This document shows, in pieces, positions 1 to 8,305 of a DNA stretch of 55,483 nt; positions within the stretch are counted from its first letter, which is position 1; each line of letters starts with the position of its first letter. The DNA comes from CAZHGD01 sp964531735. GTDB lineage: Bacteria > Armatimonadota > UBA10988. The notes beneath the pieces were generated by a model. The model made no database searches and had not been told where the DNA came from. It saw only the letters and a program-made list of their open reading frames with translations. The position numbers and the translations under genes were made by a program. The stretch lies in contig CAZHGD010000030.1 of NCBI GenBank assembly GCA_964531735.1, forward strand, positions 1 to 55,483. The letters run 5' to 3'.

Positions 1-2
1 CG

Positions 3-611
3 GCCGGTGCCGCGCCGCCCGGCGACTACTGCCCGCAACTGCTGTCGATGGCCGCGGTGGCCCTGCCCGGCGCCGCGGCCGAGGGCCAGGCCATCCGCGG
101 GCTGCTGAGCGGCGCCGCGCTGCTGTCCGGGCCGGCGGCCACCAAGGAGGCGCTGCTGAGCGAGGCGGGCCGCCGCCAGGTGCTCCACCTGGCGACGCAC
201 GGCTACGCGGACGCCGAGGTGCCGGAGTACTCGGGCGTGTTGCTCGCCTCAAGCGCCGGTCGGGCCTTCGAGGTGCTCACCGCGGCCGAGGTGCTGCAAT
301 GGCAGCTCGACGCCGATCTGGTGACGCTGTCCGCGTGCGAGACCGGCCTGGGCCGTAGCTTCGCCGGCGAGGGGCTGATCGGCCTGACCCGCGCGTTTCT
401 GCTGGCGGGCGCGCGCGATGTCGTCAGCAGCCTCTGGCGTGTGCCCGACGACAGCACGCGTGAGCTGATGACCCGGTTCTATAGCGCCTGGCGAGCCGGC
501 CTGGAGCCGGCCAAGGCGCTCCAGTCGGCGCAGGTGGCGCTGCTGGGCGACAGTGCTACGCGGCATCCGTACCACTGGGCCGCGTTCTGCGTGGTGCAAG
601 GGCCGCGGTAG
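3..611 (+). CDS. CHAT-domain protease, C-terminal part (5' end outside window)
   Basis: The reading frame is open from the window edge, so only the C-terminal part is visible. It carries the two catalytic signatures of the CHAT (caspase HetF-associated with TPR) cysteine peptidase family: the histidine motif HLATHGYA and, about 45 residues later, the cysteine motif LSACETGLG. Between them lies the usual 'YSGVLLASS...LTAAEVLQW' stretch, and after them the conserved 'GEGLIGLTRAFLLAGARDV', 'SLWRVPDDST' and 'HPYHWAAFCVVQG' ending. CHAT domains normally sit behind TPR repeats; these would be upstream of the window. Members act as proteases in bacterial signalling and, in some systems, in defence. 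The substrate cannot be told from what is visible. The next gene starts after its own promoter, so this is probably a separate unit. Confidence 0.9.
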   Translation, partial: AGAAPPGDYCPQLLSMAAVALPGAAAEGQAIRGLLSGAALLSGPAATKEALLSEAGRRQVLHLATHGYADAEVPEYSGVLLASSAGRAFEVLTAAEVLQWQLDADLVTLSACETGLGRSFAGEGLIGLTRAFLLAGARDVVSSLWRVPDDSTRELMTRFYSAWRAGLEPAKALQSAQVALLGDSATRHPYHWAAFCVVQGPR

Positions 612-625
612 GGCGGCAAGCCGCC
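612..625. terminator. GC hairpin just after the CHAT gene
   Basis: GGCGGC-AA-GCCGCC sits directly after the stop codon. No T-run follows, so it is at best a weak terminator or mRNA 3' end stabiliser. Confidence 0.3.
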
Positions 626-679
626 TGGCGGGTGGGCCACCGGGCCGGTGACATGGCCTGGACAGGCGAGTCCGGCGGG

Positions 680-708
680 TTGCCAGGAGGCGATCCTGGT
701 GCTATACT
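680..708 (+). promoter_or_regulatory. sigma70-type promoter for the yceD-rpmF-plsX-fab cluster
   Basis: TTGCCA (680-685) and TATACT (703-708) are each one mismatch from the consensus -35 and -10 boxes and are separated by exactly 17 bases. The first downstream start codon is about 25 bases past the expected transcription start. It is the best promoter match noticed in the window and fits a constitutively expressed ribosomal-protein and lipid-synthesis operon. Confidence 0.75.
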
Positions 709-738
709 CCGGCGGTTGTCACAGCGGGAGAAGCGGCG

Positions 739-1263
739 ATGCGGCTGATCGCCGACGAGACGCTGCGGGAGCAGTGCCCAACCTGGTCGGCGCAGTTCGA
801 CGAACTGGTTGACCTCGAAGGTGACGGCTCCTGGTGCGGCCGGTTCAGTGGCTGGCTGACCATCCGAGTCGATCGTGACCGTCTGCTGGTTGACGGTACG
901 GTGGACGGATGGGTGCCGCGCGGCTGTGATTACTGCCTCGGGCGGTTCCTGGAGCCGGTGGCCGTCGACGTGCGTGAAGTGTGCCTGTTGGGCAGCACGG
1001 GTGCGCACGGCGGCGAGGCCTGGTTCGACGAGGACCACGAAGCGTGGCGGGTGACACCCGACGGCTGGGTGAACGTCACGGAGATGGTGCGTCAAGGCGC
1101 CTTGCTGGCGCTGCCCACGCGCGCGTTGTGCGCCGAGGGCTGTGCTGGTCGGGCGTTGCTGGCACCGCCGGCGGGGTCGGTGAGCGACCCGCGACTGGCC
1201 GTGCTGCAATCCCTACGGCTGGAGGTGGAGGACCATGGCGGTCCCGAAGAGACGGACGAGTAA
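739..1263 (+). CDS. yceD: DUF177 / YceD family protein
   Basis: The 174-residue product matches the YceD/DUF177 family in length, in its 'DGWVPRGCDYCLGRFLEPV' strand with paired cysteines, and in its invariant position directly before rpmF. In E. coli and plants the family is linked to 23S rRNA accumulation; the molecular role is not settled. A GGGAG ribosome-binding site lies 8 bases before the ATG. The 3' end overlaps rpmF by 29 bases in another frame, and the strong RBS for rpmF is inside this gene, which suggests translational coupling. It is the first gene after the promoter at 680-708. Confidence 0.85.
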   Translation: MRLIADETLREQCPTWSAQFDELVDLEGDGSWCGRFSGWLTIRVDRDRLLVDGTVDGWVPRGCDYCLGRFLEPVAVDVREVCLLGSTGAHGGEAWFDEDHEAWRVTPDGWVNVTEMVRQGALLALPTRALCAEGCAGRALLAPPAGSVSDPRLAVLQSLRLEVEDHGGPEETDE

Positions 1264-1429
1264 GGCCCGGCATCGCAAGCGCTTCGCGCATTGGAAGGCC
1301 GCGGCGGTGGTTACGGTGCGCTGTCGCCAGTGTGGCGCGCAGCATCGCCCTCATGCGGTTTGCCCCTATTGCGGCCACTACCACAACCGACAGGTGGTGC
1401 AGCCGTGGCTCGAGGCCGGCACCGAGTAG
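1235..1429 (+). CDS. rpmF: 50S ribosomal protein L32
   Basis: The 64-residue protein starts with the universal L32 N-terminus (MAVPKRRTSKARHRKR). It has a zinc-ribbon with four cysteines (CRQCG and CPYCG), so it is the zinc-binding form. The start is fixed by the conserved N-terminus and by a GGAGGTGGAGG ribosome-binding site, both lying inside the end of yceD. The yceD-rpmF-plsX-fab order is the classical arrangement that links ribosome and phospholipid synthesis. Confidence 0.97.
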   Translation: MAVPKRRTSKARHRKRFAHWKAAAVVTVRCRQCGAQHRPHAVCPYCGHYHNRQVVQPWLEAGTE

Positions 1430-1455
1430 GCTGCGGCGGCTCTGAGGAGGGGTCA

Positions 1456-2466
1456 ATGCGGATTGCGGTGGACGCCATGGGTGGAGACCTGGCCCCGGCC
1501 GAGGTTGTCCATGGCGCCCTGGCGGCCGCCGCGGCGTTCACCGACACGCAGTTCCTCCTGGTGGGCGACGAGGCGGCCATCAGCGCCGAGTTGCCCGCCG
1601 AACGGCCGGCCAACCTGATCATCCGCCACGCGGCGCAGGTCATCGGCATGGACGATGACCCGGCCAAGAGCATCCGCCGCAAGCCCGACAGCTCGCTGAC
1701 CGTGGCCGCCCGTATGGTGGCCGACGGCCACGCCGAGGCGCTGTTCAGTGCCGGCAACACCGGCGCGGTGACCACCGCGGCGGCGTTGCTCATCGGGCGG
1801 CTCGACGGCGTCTTGCGGCCGGGCATCGCGACGTTGCTCCCGACGCGGGCGCCGACGGGCTGGTCCATCGTCTGCGATGTCGGCGCCTGTGTCGACAGCA
1901 AGGCCGAGTGGATCGTCCAGTTCGGTGTCATGGCGGCCATCTACGCCGAAGAGGTGGAGCGGATTCCCTCCCCGCGAGTGGGCCTGCTCAACATCGGCGA
2001 GGAATCGTCCAAAGGCGACCGCGAATCGCGCCACGCCCACAACCTGTTCGCGGCGGCCGGCCTGCACTGGGTCGGCAACGTGGACGGCAAGGACGTGTTC
2101 CGCGGCGAAGCCGACGTCATCGCCTGCGACGGGTTCAACGGCAACAATCTGCTCAAGGTCTCCGAAGGGGCGGCGGAGTACTTCATGGAGCTGGTCCGCT
2201 CGGCAGTCGAGAGCACACCGGTGTCGAAGCTGGGCGGGCTGCTGATCCGGCCGTCGCTACGCCGGCTCAAGCAGCGGATCGACTACAGCGAGGTCGGCGG
2301 CGCCTTCCTGCTGGGCATCAAGGGCCTGGTGGTCATCGGCCATGGGCGCAGCACGCGCAAGGCGGTCTACCACGCGCTGCGCCGCACTCGCGAGGGCTTG
2401 CAGCACCAACTGGTCCAGCGCGTGGCCGCGCGGTTCGCCTCCAACGCCACGATGGCCGTCGTCTGA
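1456..2466 (+). CDS. plsX: Phosphate acyltransferase PlsX
   Basis: PlsX converts acyl-ACP and phosphate to acyl-phosphate, the acyl donor for PlsY in phosphatidic acid synthesis; it acts at the membrane surface. The product (336 residues) begins MRIAVDAMGGDLAPAEVV and contains the family signatures 'SAGNTGAVTTAA', 'CDVGACVDSKAEW', 'GLLNIGEESSKGD' and 'CDGFNGNNLLK'. I chose the ATG preceded by GAGGAGGGG at 4 to 12 bases, which matches the conserved N-terminus; the frame stays open further upstream but has no homology there. It is followed closely by fabH. Confidence 0.97.
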   Translation: MRIAVDAMGGDLAPAEVVHGALAAAAAFTDTQFLLVGDEAAISAELPAERPANLIIRHAAQVIGMDDDPAKSIRRKPDSSLTVAARMVADGHAEALFSAGNTGAVTTAAALLIGRLDGVLRPGIATLLPTRAPTGWSIVCDVGACVDSKAEWIVQFGVMAAIYAEEVERIPSPRVGLLNIGEESSKGDRESRHAHNLFAAAGLHWVGNVDGKDVFRGEADVIACDGFNGNNLLKVSEGAAEYFMELVRSAVESTPVSKLGGLLIRPSLRRLKQRIDYSEVGGAFLLGIKGLVVIGHGRSTRKAVYHALRRTREGLQHQLVQRVAARFASNATMAVV

Positions 2467-2488
2467 CGCGAACGTCGAGGTCAGCAGC

Positions 2489-3454
2489 TTGAACGAGCTT
2501 CCGGGAGTCGCCATTGTCGGTACCGGCTGGGCGGTGCCCGAGTTGCGGCTGAGCAATGACGACCTGGCCGAGCGGGTCGACACCAGCGACGAGTGGATCC
2601 GCACGCGGACCGGCATCATCACCCGCCACGTCATGCGCGAGGGCGAGCACCTCAGCGACCTGACCGAGGCGGCCGCGCGGCAGGCCATGGCCAACGCCGG
2701 TGTGGCCGCCGAGGAGATCGACGCCATCATCGTCGGCACGGTCAGTGCGGACTTTCCGTTCCCCAATGCGGCCAACCACCTGCAGCACCGGCTCGGGTTG
2801 CGGCGCTGCGCGGCGTTCGATGTCTCGGCCGCCTGCTCGGGCTTCGTCTACGCGCTGGTGATGGCCGACTCGCTGGTGCGCACCGGTCGGGCCAAGACCG
2901 TGCTGGTGGTGGGCGCCGACGCACTGAGCCGCATGCTCGACTGGGGCGACCGCAGCACCTGCGTGCTGTTCGGCGACGGCGCCGGCGCGGCGGTGGTGCG
3001 CCAGACCGAGCCGGGTTACGGGCTGCTGGGTGCCGATCTGGGCTGCGACGGCTCCGGCGGCGACCTGCTCAAGGCCGAGCCGATCGAGGGCAAGTACCAG
3101 CCCGGCACCATCCGCATGGTCGGCCGCGAGGTGTTCAAGTTCGCCGTGCGCATCCAGTGGGAGACCTGCCAGGCCGCGCTCGAGCAGGCCGGCATCACGG
3201 CGGAGCAGGTCGACTGGTTGGTGCCGCATCAGGCCAACCTGCGCATCATCGAGTCGGCGGCCAAGGGGCTGGGCATTCCGCTCGAGCGCGTCTACGTCAA
3301 CGTTGACCGGTACGGCAACACGTCGGCGGCGTCGATTCCCATCGCTTTGGCCGAAGCGGCCGCCGGTGGCGTGTTCCAGCGCGGTGACTACCTGCTGTTG
3401 GTCGGCTTCGGCGCCGGGCTGACCTGGGGGGCGGCGGTCCTGAGGTGGTGGTGA
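2489..3454 (+). CDS. fabH: 3-oxoacyl-ACP synthase III (KAS III)
   Basis: FabH starts fatty-acid synthesis by condensing an acyl-CoA with malonyl-ACP. The product shows the full catalytic triad context: Cys in 'SAACSGFVYAL', His in 'PHQANLRI' and Asn in 'YGNTSAASIP'. The TTG start fits the conserved N-terminus (NELPGVAIVGTGWAVPE) and lies 8 bases after GAGG. The frame extends upstream into the end of plsX, but that part has no family similarity. Length (321 residues) is normal. The next start codon is one base after the stop, so translation with fabD is probably coupled. Confidence 0.96.
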   Translation: MNELPGVAIVGTGWAVPELRLSNDDLAERVDTSDEWIRTRTGIITRHVMREGEHLSDLTEAAARQAMANAGVAAEEIDAIIVGTVSADFPFPNAANHLQHRLGLRRCAAFDVSAACSGFVYALVMADSLVRTGRAKTVLVVGADALSRMLDWGDRSTCVLFGDGAGAAVVRQTEPGYGLLGADLGCDGSGGDLLKAEPIEGKYQPGTIRMVGREVFKFAVRIQWETCQAALEQAGITAEQVDWLVPHQANLRIIESAAKGLGIPLERVYVNVDRYGNTSAASIPIALAEAAAGGVFQRGDYLLLVGFGAGLTWGAAVLRWW

Positions 3455-3455
3455 G

Positions 3456-4394
3456 GTGATTGCCTGGCTCTTCCCTGGTCAAGGCTCGCAAGCGTCCGGC
3501 ATGGCCAAGTGGCTGCTGGCGCGGTCGGCGGCCGCGCGCGAGGTATTCGCGCGGGCGGACGAGGCGCTCGGCTGGCCGGTGACGAGCTGGTGTCGTGACC
3601 TGGACGACGCGGGCCTGAAGGCCACCGAGGTGGCGCAGCCGGCGCTGCTGGCCACGGCCTGGGCGACGCTGGCGGCCGTTCAGGAAGCCGGTGGTGCCGG
3701 CCAACCGGCGCTGACCGCGGGCCACAGCCTGGGCGAGTACACCGCGCTGGTGGCCGCCGGCGCGCTGGAGTTCGAGACCGCGCTGCGGCTGGTGCGGCGG
3801 CGCGGCGAGCTGATGCGCGACGCGGCGGCGGCTTGCCCGGGGGCCATGGCGGCGGTGCTCAAGCTCGACGACGCCTCGGTGGCGCGGCTGTGTGCCGAAG
3901 TCGGCGGCACGGTGGCGCCGGCCAACTACAACTCGCCGGGCCAAGTGGTCATCTCCGGCGCGGTCGAGGCGGTGCAACAGGCCGAAGGGCTGGTCAAGGC
4001 CGCGGGCGGGCGCGCGATCCGCTTGCCGGTCAGCGGCGCGTTCCACTCGCCGATCATGGCCCCGGCGGCCGCGGCGCTGGCGGCCGACCTGGCGGCGACC
4101 GAGTTTGCCGACGCCGTGGTCCCGGTGGTGCAGAACGTGGTGGCTGAGCCGGTGACCGCGGCGGCGGCGCTGCGCGCCAATCTGGCCGCGCAGGTGACCG
4201 GCTGCGTGCGCTGGACCCAGACCGTGACCGGGCTCCAGGCGGCCGGCGTGCGGCTGGCGATCGAGTTTGGTCCAGGCGAGGTGCTGTGCGGTCTGGTGCG
4301 GCGGACGGCGCCGACGATCCAGGCGCTGCCGGTGCGCTCGGCGGACGATCTGGCGGCGGTGCTGGCCGCGCTGGCCGAGGGAGCGGAGGCATGA
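3456..4394 (+). CDS. fabD: Malonyl-CoA:ACP transacylase
   Basis: FabD loads malonyl groups from CoA onto ACP. The 312-residue product has the N-terminal FPGQGSQ motif, the nucleophile elbow GHSLGEYTALVAAGAL and the catalytic histidine in 'PVSGAFHSPIM'. The start is a GTG one base after the fabH stop. The stop overlaps the fabG start as ATGA. All of this is the usual fab operon geometry. Confidence 0.96.
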   Translation: MIAWLFPGQGSQASGMAKWLLARSAAAREVFARADEALGWPVTSWCRDLDDAGLKATEVAQPALLATAWATLAAVQEAGGAGQPALTAGHSLGEYTALVAAGALEFETALRLVRRRGELMRDAAAACPGAMAAVLKLDDASVARLCAEVGGTVAPANYNSPGQVVISGAVEAVQQAEGLVKAAGGRAIRLPVSGAFHSPIMAPAAAALAADLAATEFADAVVPVVQNVVAEPVTAAAALRANLAAQVTGCVRWTQTVTGLQAAGVRLAIEFGPGEVLCGLVRRTAPTIQALPVRSADDLAAVLAALAEGAEA

Positions 4395-5137
4395 TCACGC
4401 TGACAGGCAAGGTGGCCCTGGTGACCGGTGCGGGGCGTGGCATCGGGCGGACCATCGCGCTAAAGCTGGCGGGACTCGGTGCCCGGGTGGTGGTGAACAA
4501 CCTGTCGGCCGAGCGGAACGAAGAGGTCTGCGCGGCGATCCGCGAGGCCGGCGGCGAAGCCGTCGGCGTCCTCGGCTCGGTGACCGATCCGGCGGTGGCC
4601 GAGGCTTGTGTCAAGGCGGCCACGGAGCAGTTCGGGCGGCTGGACATCGTGGTGAACAATGCGGGCGTCACGCGTGACACGCTGGTGGCGCGGATGAGTG
4701 ACGAGGACTGGCAGACGGTGCTGGACTGCAACCTGACCGGTGCTTTCCACGTCATTCGGGCGGCGATGCGGCCGCTGATGCGGCAGCGGTCGGGCCGGAT
4801 CATCAACATCAGTTCGGTAGTGGGCCAGATGGGCAACGCTGGACAGGCCAACTACGCGGCCTCGAAGGCGGGTCTGCTGGGCCTGACGAAAGCCGTGGCG
4901 CGGGAGCTCTCCACGCGCAACGTGACGGTCAACGCCGTGGCGCCGGGGTTCATCGACGAAGGCATGACGGCGGAATTGAGCGAGGAAGTGCGCCAGGTGG
5001 CGCAGAAACAGATCCCACTCGGGCGATTTGGGTCGTCCGAGGATGTGGCGGCTGTGGTAGCATTCCTGGCCAGTGATGCGGCCGGATATCTGACAGGCCA
5101 GACCATCGGTGTCGATGGCGGCATGGTGATGCATTGA
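4391..5137 (+). CDS. fabG: 3-oxoacyl-ACP reductase (SDR family)
   Basis: FabG carries out the NADPH-dependent ketoreduction of the elongation cycle. The 248-residue product has the SDR cofactor motif TGAGRGIGR, the NNAG motif, and the catalytic Ser-Tyr-Lys set in 'NISSVVGQMGNAGQANYAASKAG'. The 'CxxxG..P.FI..GMT' region and the C-terminal 'GYLTGQTIGVDGGM' are typical of true FabG rather than a generic SDR. The ATG at the ATGA overlap with fabD is used; the frame is open upstream but unrelated there. Confidence 0.96.
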   Translation: MITLTGKVALVTGAGRGIGRTIALKLAGLGARVVVNNLSAERNEEVCAAIREAGGEAVGVLGSVTDPAVAEACVKAATEQFGRLDIVVNNAGVTRDTLVARMSDEDWQTVLDCNLTGAFHVIRAAMRPLMRQRSGRIINISSVVGQMGNAGQANYAASKAGLLGLTKAVARELSTRNVTVNAVAPGFIDEGMTAELSEEVRQVAQKQIPLGRFGSSEDVAAVVAFLASDAAGYLTGQTIGVDGGMVMH

Positions 5138-5202
5138 TCCTCGCGCTGGTCGGTTGGTGACGGCGAGCGGCGGCGAGGCGGGTGACCATTAGGAGCGGAA
5201 AC

Positions 5203-5442
5203 GTGGCTGTGTCGGTGTTCGATCGGATTCGTGACATCATCGTGGAGCAGTTGGATGTCAGCGAGGAGCAGGTGACCCCGGATGCTCGGTTCGTCGACGA
5301 TCTGGGGGCAGACTCCCTCGACGTGGTCGAGTTGATCATGCGCATCGAAGAGGAACTCGAGATCGAGATCCCCGACGAGGACGCCGAGAAGCTGCAGACC
5401 GTCAAGGACGCCGTGGCCTACGTCGAAGCGCACCAGGGCTAG
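5203..5442 (+). CDS. acpP: Acyl carrier protein
   Basis: The small acidic carrier has the phosphopantetheine attachment site DLGADSLDVVELIM and the helix III motif 'EIEIPDEDAEKLQTV'. The GTG at 5203 gives a 79-residue product of standard ACP length, and AGGAG lies 7 bases upstream. A longer reading from 5182 would add residues not found in ACPs and would include the RBS. It sits between fabG and fabF as in most bacteria and is followed by a stable hairpin. Confidence 0.96.
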   Translation: MAVSVFDRIRDIIVEQLDVSEEQVTPDARFVDDLGADSLDVVELIMRIEEELEIEIPDEDAEKLQTVKDAVAYVEAHQG

Positions 5443-5472
5443 GCGACGCAGGCGAGGTCGTTGCTCCCGACG

Positions 5473-5503
5473 GAGACCGTCAACCCGACCGGTTGGCGGT
5501 CTC
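5473..5503 (+). promoter_or_regulatory. Strong hairpin between acpP and fabF
   Basis: GAGACCG-T-CAACC / GGTTG-G-CGGTCTC forms a 12-bp stem with one internal G-T pair and a 5-base loop (CGACC). The downstream bases are G/T-rich (TTGCGGTTGGTTGTGG) but not a clean T-run. It could be a partial terminator or a 3' stabiliser that keeps acpP message in excess over fabF. Confidence 0.6.
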
Positions 5504-5556
5504 TTGCGGTTGGTTGTGGCCCGGCTTGGCCGGTTGGCCACACGGAGGAAGTGTAG

Positions 5557-6795
5557 ATGGGTCTTCGGCGGGTCGTGATCACCGGGCTGGGCGCACTGTC
5601 GCCGGTGGGCAATACGGTTGCCGACACCTGGGCGTCGCTGGTGGCCGGGCGCGGCGGCGTCGGGCCGTTGACGCGGTTCGACTGCACGGACTACTCCTGC
5701 CGCATCGCGGCCGAGCTGAAGGACTTCTCCGTGGAGGAGCGCCTCGACCGCAAGCTCGTGCGCCGGACCGACCCGTTCATCCAGTACGCGCTGATCGCCT
5801 CGCACGACGCGGTGGCCGACGCCGACCTGGTGATCGATGACAGCAACCGTCGCCGCATCGGCGTGGTCTTCGGCTCGGGCATCGGGGGCATCAAGGCCTG
5901 GGACGACAACTACCACACCCTCCTGGAGCGCGGTCCGTCGCGCGTGTCGCCCTTCCTCATCCCGATGCTGATTGGCAACATGGCGGCGGGCTTCGTCTCC
6001 ATCGAGATCGGGGCGCAAGGGCCGTCGAAGTCGGTGCAGACCGCCTGCGCGACCAGCGCCACCTGTGCCGGCGACGCGATGCGCCTGATTCAGTGGGGCG
6101 AGGCCGACATCGTCATTGCCGGTGGCACCGAGGCGTCGCTGCTGCCGTTGCCGTTCGCGGGCTTCTCGTCGATGAAGGCGTTGAGCACTCGGAACGACGA
6201 TCCGGTCCATGCCAGCCGGCCGTTCGACCTGCACCGTGATGGCTTCGTCATGGGTGAGGGTGCGGCGGCCCTGGTGCTCGAGGACCTCGATCATGCGCTC
6301 GCGCGCGGCGCTCGCATCTACGGTGAGTTGGTCGGCTACGGCCAGACGTCCGACGCCTACCATATGGCTTCGCCGGCGCCCGACGGCTCAGGCGCGGCCG
6401 AAGCCATGCGGTTGGCCCTGGCCGAGGCGCAGGTGCGCCCTGAGCAGGTGGGTTATGTGAACGCCCACGCCACGTCGACCGGTGCCGGTGACGCCGCCGA
6501 AGCCGCGGCGCTGGGCCAGGTCTGGAGCAATGGCGACCTGCCGCCGGTGAGCGCCACCAAATCGATGACCGGGCACATGCTGGGCGCCGCCGGCGCCATT
6601 GAGCTGATGGTCTGCACACTGGCGGTGCATCACGGCGTGCTGCCGCCGACCATCAACTACGAGACGCCCGACCCGGCCTGCGACTTCGACTGCGTGCCGA
6701 ACCAGTCGCGGGTCGCGCCGATCGACGTGGCCCTCTCCAACTCGTTCGGGTTCGGTGGGCACAACTGCGCGTTGGTCGTCCGCCGCTACGCCTGA
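5557..6795 (+). CDS. fabF: 3-oxoacyl-ACP synthase II (KAS II)
   Basis: FabF condenses malonyl-ACP with growing acyl chains. The 412-residue product has the Cys-His-His triad of elongating KAS enzymes: 'QTACATSATCAGDAM', 'NAHATSTGAGD' and 'KSMTGHMLGAAGAIE'. 'NSFGFGGHN' near the end is also diagnostic. A GGAGGAAG ribosome-binding site precedes the ATG. It closes the fatty-acid cluster; no clear terminator follows. Confidence 0.97.
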   Translation: MGLRRVVITGLGALSPVGNTVADTWASLVAGRGGVGPLTRFDCTDYSCRIAAELKDFSVEERLDRKLVRRTDPFIQYALIASHDAVADADLVIDDSNRRRIGVVFGSGIGGIKAWDDNYHTLLERGPSRVSPFLIPMLIGNMAAGFVSIEIGAQGPSKSVQTACATSATCAGDAMRLIQWGEADIVIAGGTEASLLPLPFAGFSSMKALSTRNDDPVHASRPFDLHRDGFVMGEGAAALVLEDLDHALARGARIYGELVGYGQTSDAYHMASPAPDGSGAAEAMRLALAEAQVRPEQVGYVNAHATSTGAGDAAEAAALGQVWSNGDLPPVSATKSMTGHMLGAAGAIELMVCTLAVHHGVLPPTINYETPDPACDFDCVPNQSRVAPIDVALSNSFGFGGHNCALVVRRYA

Positions 6796-6876
6796 GCTCG
6801 GAACAAGCGTCTTCGCGCTGGCGTCGGCGATAGGGTTACCGCGGGCTGGCTACCGCGCCCGCCGGTGGGAGTCGTC

Positions 6877-7500
6877 ATGGATATGCCCCGACACCGGGGG
6901 CCAGGCTGGCGCTGGTGGCTGGTGGTCGCGCTGCTGCTGGGGGCTCGACCGTCATCGGCGCAGGACCTGACGCAAGCGCTGCAGGATCTGGGGCGCTCGT
7001 TGGTGGACGCGGCAGGTTGCCGGAGCGAGGTCAAAGCCAACGGCAAGCCCTTCGCCACCATGTCCTACAAAGGCCGCTCGTTCAGCAGCGCGACGCAGCC
7101 CAACGCGGACGGCGAACCGGAGCTGGTGCTCCGCTATCAATACTCCTTCCTCGTCGAGACGACACCACTGAACACTGAACTCGTCTACGACGTGGCCTTG
7201 CCGCTCAGCCAGGTGGCCGCCGAACGCTGCCGCATCGCGGTGCTCGGCGCCACCAAGGAACGCGACATCGACGTCACCTTCGACCCGCCGGTGTTCAACT
7301 GCATCATCAGCTTCCAGAAGCCGTTGGCGGTGCCGCTGCGCACCATCAAGACCGCCAAGGGCGAGCCGCCGAGCGAGCAGAAGAGCAACAGCGAGCAGCG
7401 GTTCGTGGGCGTCTTGTTCGCCCGCAAGGAGGCCGCCGACGAGTGCCTGGCGAGGCTGAAGCGGGCCGTCGAGTTGGCCGGCAAGCCGGCCGGTACGTGA
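6877..7500 (+). CDS. Secreted hypothetical protein
   Basis: I do not recognise this protein family. The N-terminus is a clear Sec signal peptide (arginine-containing n-region, hydrophobic WWLVVALLLGA, then ARPSSAQ as a likely cleavage site), so the mature protein of about 180 residues is exported. The mature part has four cysteines, which could pair in the periplasm, and is rich in beta-type sequence. I chose the ATG at 6877 over a GTG at 6865 because GGTGGGAG lies just before it. It is probably a separate gene after fabF, since the spacing is 80 bases. Confidence 0.7.
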   Translation: MDMPRHRGPGWRWWLVVALLLGARPSSAQDLTQALQDLGRSLVDAAGCRSEVKANGKPFATMSYKGRSFSSATQPNADGEPELVLRYQYSFLVETTPLNTELVYDVALPLSQVAAERCRIAVLGATKERDIDVTFDPPVFNCIISFQKPLAVPLRTIKTAKGEPPSEQKSNSEQRFVGVLFARKEAADECLARLKRAVELAGKPAGT

Positions 7501-7519
7501 TGGGTCGATGCTTGGGTGG

Positions 7520-7548
7520 TTGGCAGCGAACGCTCGTTTAGGTACCAT
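7520..7548 (+). promoter_or_regulatory. Promoter for pseudopilin 1
   Basis: TTGGCA (7520-7525) and TACCAT (7543-7548) are separated by 17 bases and lie 47 bases before the start codon of the pseudopilin. The -35 matches 5 of 6 positions and the -10 matches 4 of 6. Confidence 0.5.
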
Positions 7549-7595
7549 GCGCGGCAGGTCGGCGGACCGCTCGTGCCGCTGACGGAGGTCCGCAG

Positions 7596-8213
7596 ATGCA
7601 GAGGCGTGCGTTCACCCTGATCGAGTTGCTGGTCGTGATTGCGATCATCGCCATCCTGGCGGCCATTCTGTTCCCGGTCTTCGCCAAGGCCCGCGAGAAG
7701 GCGCGGCAGTCGAGTTGCGCCAGCAATCTCAAGCAGATTGGCCTGGCGACGATGCAGTACGCGCAGGACTACGACGAGTGCCTGCCGGCCTCGTACGTCA
7801 TCACCACGCCGCCCGGGGCCACCTACTGGAACGAACTGATCCAGCCGTACTGCAAGAACACCCAGATGCTGGCCTGTCCCAGCAACAAGAACACGGGGCA
7901 CACCGCGCTGACCGGTCAGCAGACCTCGTTCGGGTGGAACTACACCTACCTGACCGTCAACCCGACCTATCCGGGCGGCTACAACGCCGGCGGCTACTCG
8001 CTCGGCGCCATCGCCGCGCCGGCCGAGACGGTGATGGCCGGCGACAGCGGGGCCAACACGCTCGGCTACGTCATCGCCTATAGCGGCGGCTACGCGCCGA
8101 CCGGTATGCACAACGGGGGCGACAACTTCGTCTTCTGTGACGGACACGTGAAGTGGTACAAGGTCGAGGCGATCACGGGCACCACCGGGGCGCCGCTCTG
8201 GGACCGCAACTGA
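7596..8213 (+). CDS. Type II secretion-like pseudopilin 1 (H-x9-DG family)
   Basis: The 205-residue protein begins MQRRA followed by the prepilin signature FTLIELLVVIAIIAILAA, then 'LFPVFAKAREKARQSSC' and a C-terminal H-NGGDNFVFC-DG motif. Such proteins are processed by a prepilin peptidase and inserted in the membrane through the hydrophobic N-terminal helix. The residue before the cleavage point is Ala instead of the usual Gly. It precedes a secreted glycosidase, but no secretion-machine genes are nearby. GGAGG lies 7 bases before the ATG. Confidence 0.92.
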   Translation: MQRRAFTLIELLVVIAIIAILAAILFPVFAKAREKARQSSCASNLKQIGLATMQYAQDYDECLPASYVITTPPGATYWNELIQPYCKNTQMLACPSNKNTGHTALTGQQTSFGWNYTYLTVNPTYPGGYNAGGYSLGAIAAPAETVMAGDSGANTLGYVIAYSGGYAPTGMHNGGDNFVFCDGHVKWYKVEAITGTTGAPLWDRN

Positions 8214-8305
8214 CCTGCCCGGCGCAGTGGACGGCGGGCGGACGGATCCAGCCGCACTGAGCGACGACCCGCGGCGGGCGCGCGGCCGCCGCGGGAGAGT
8301 GGACG

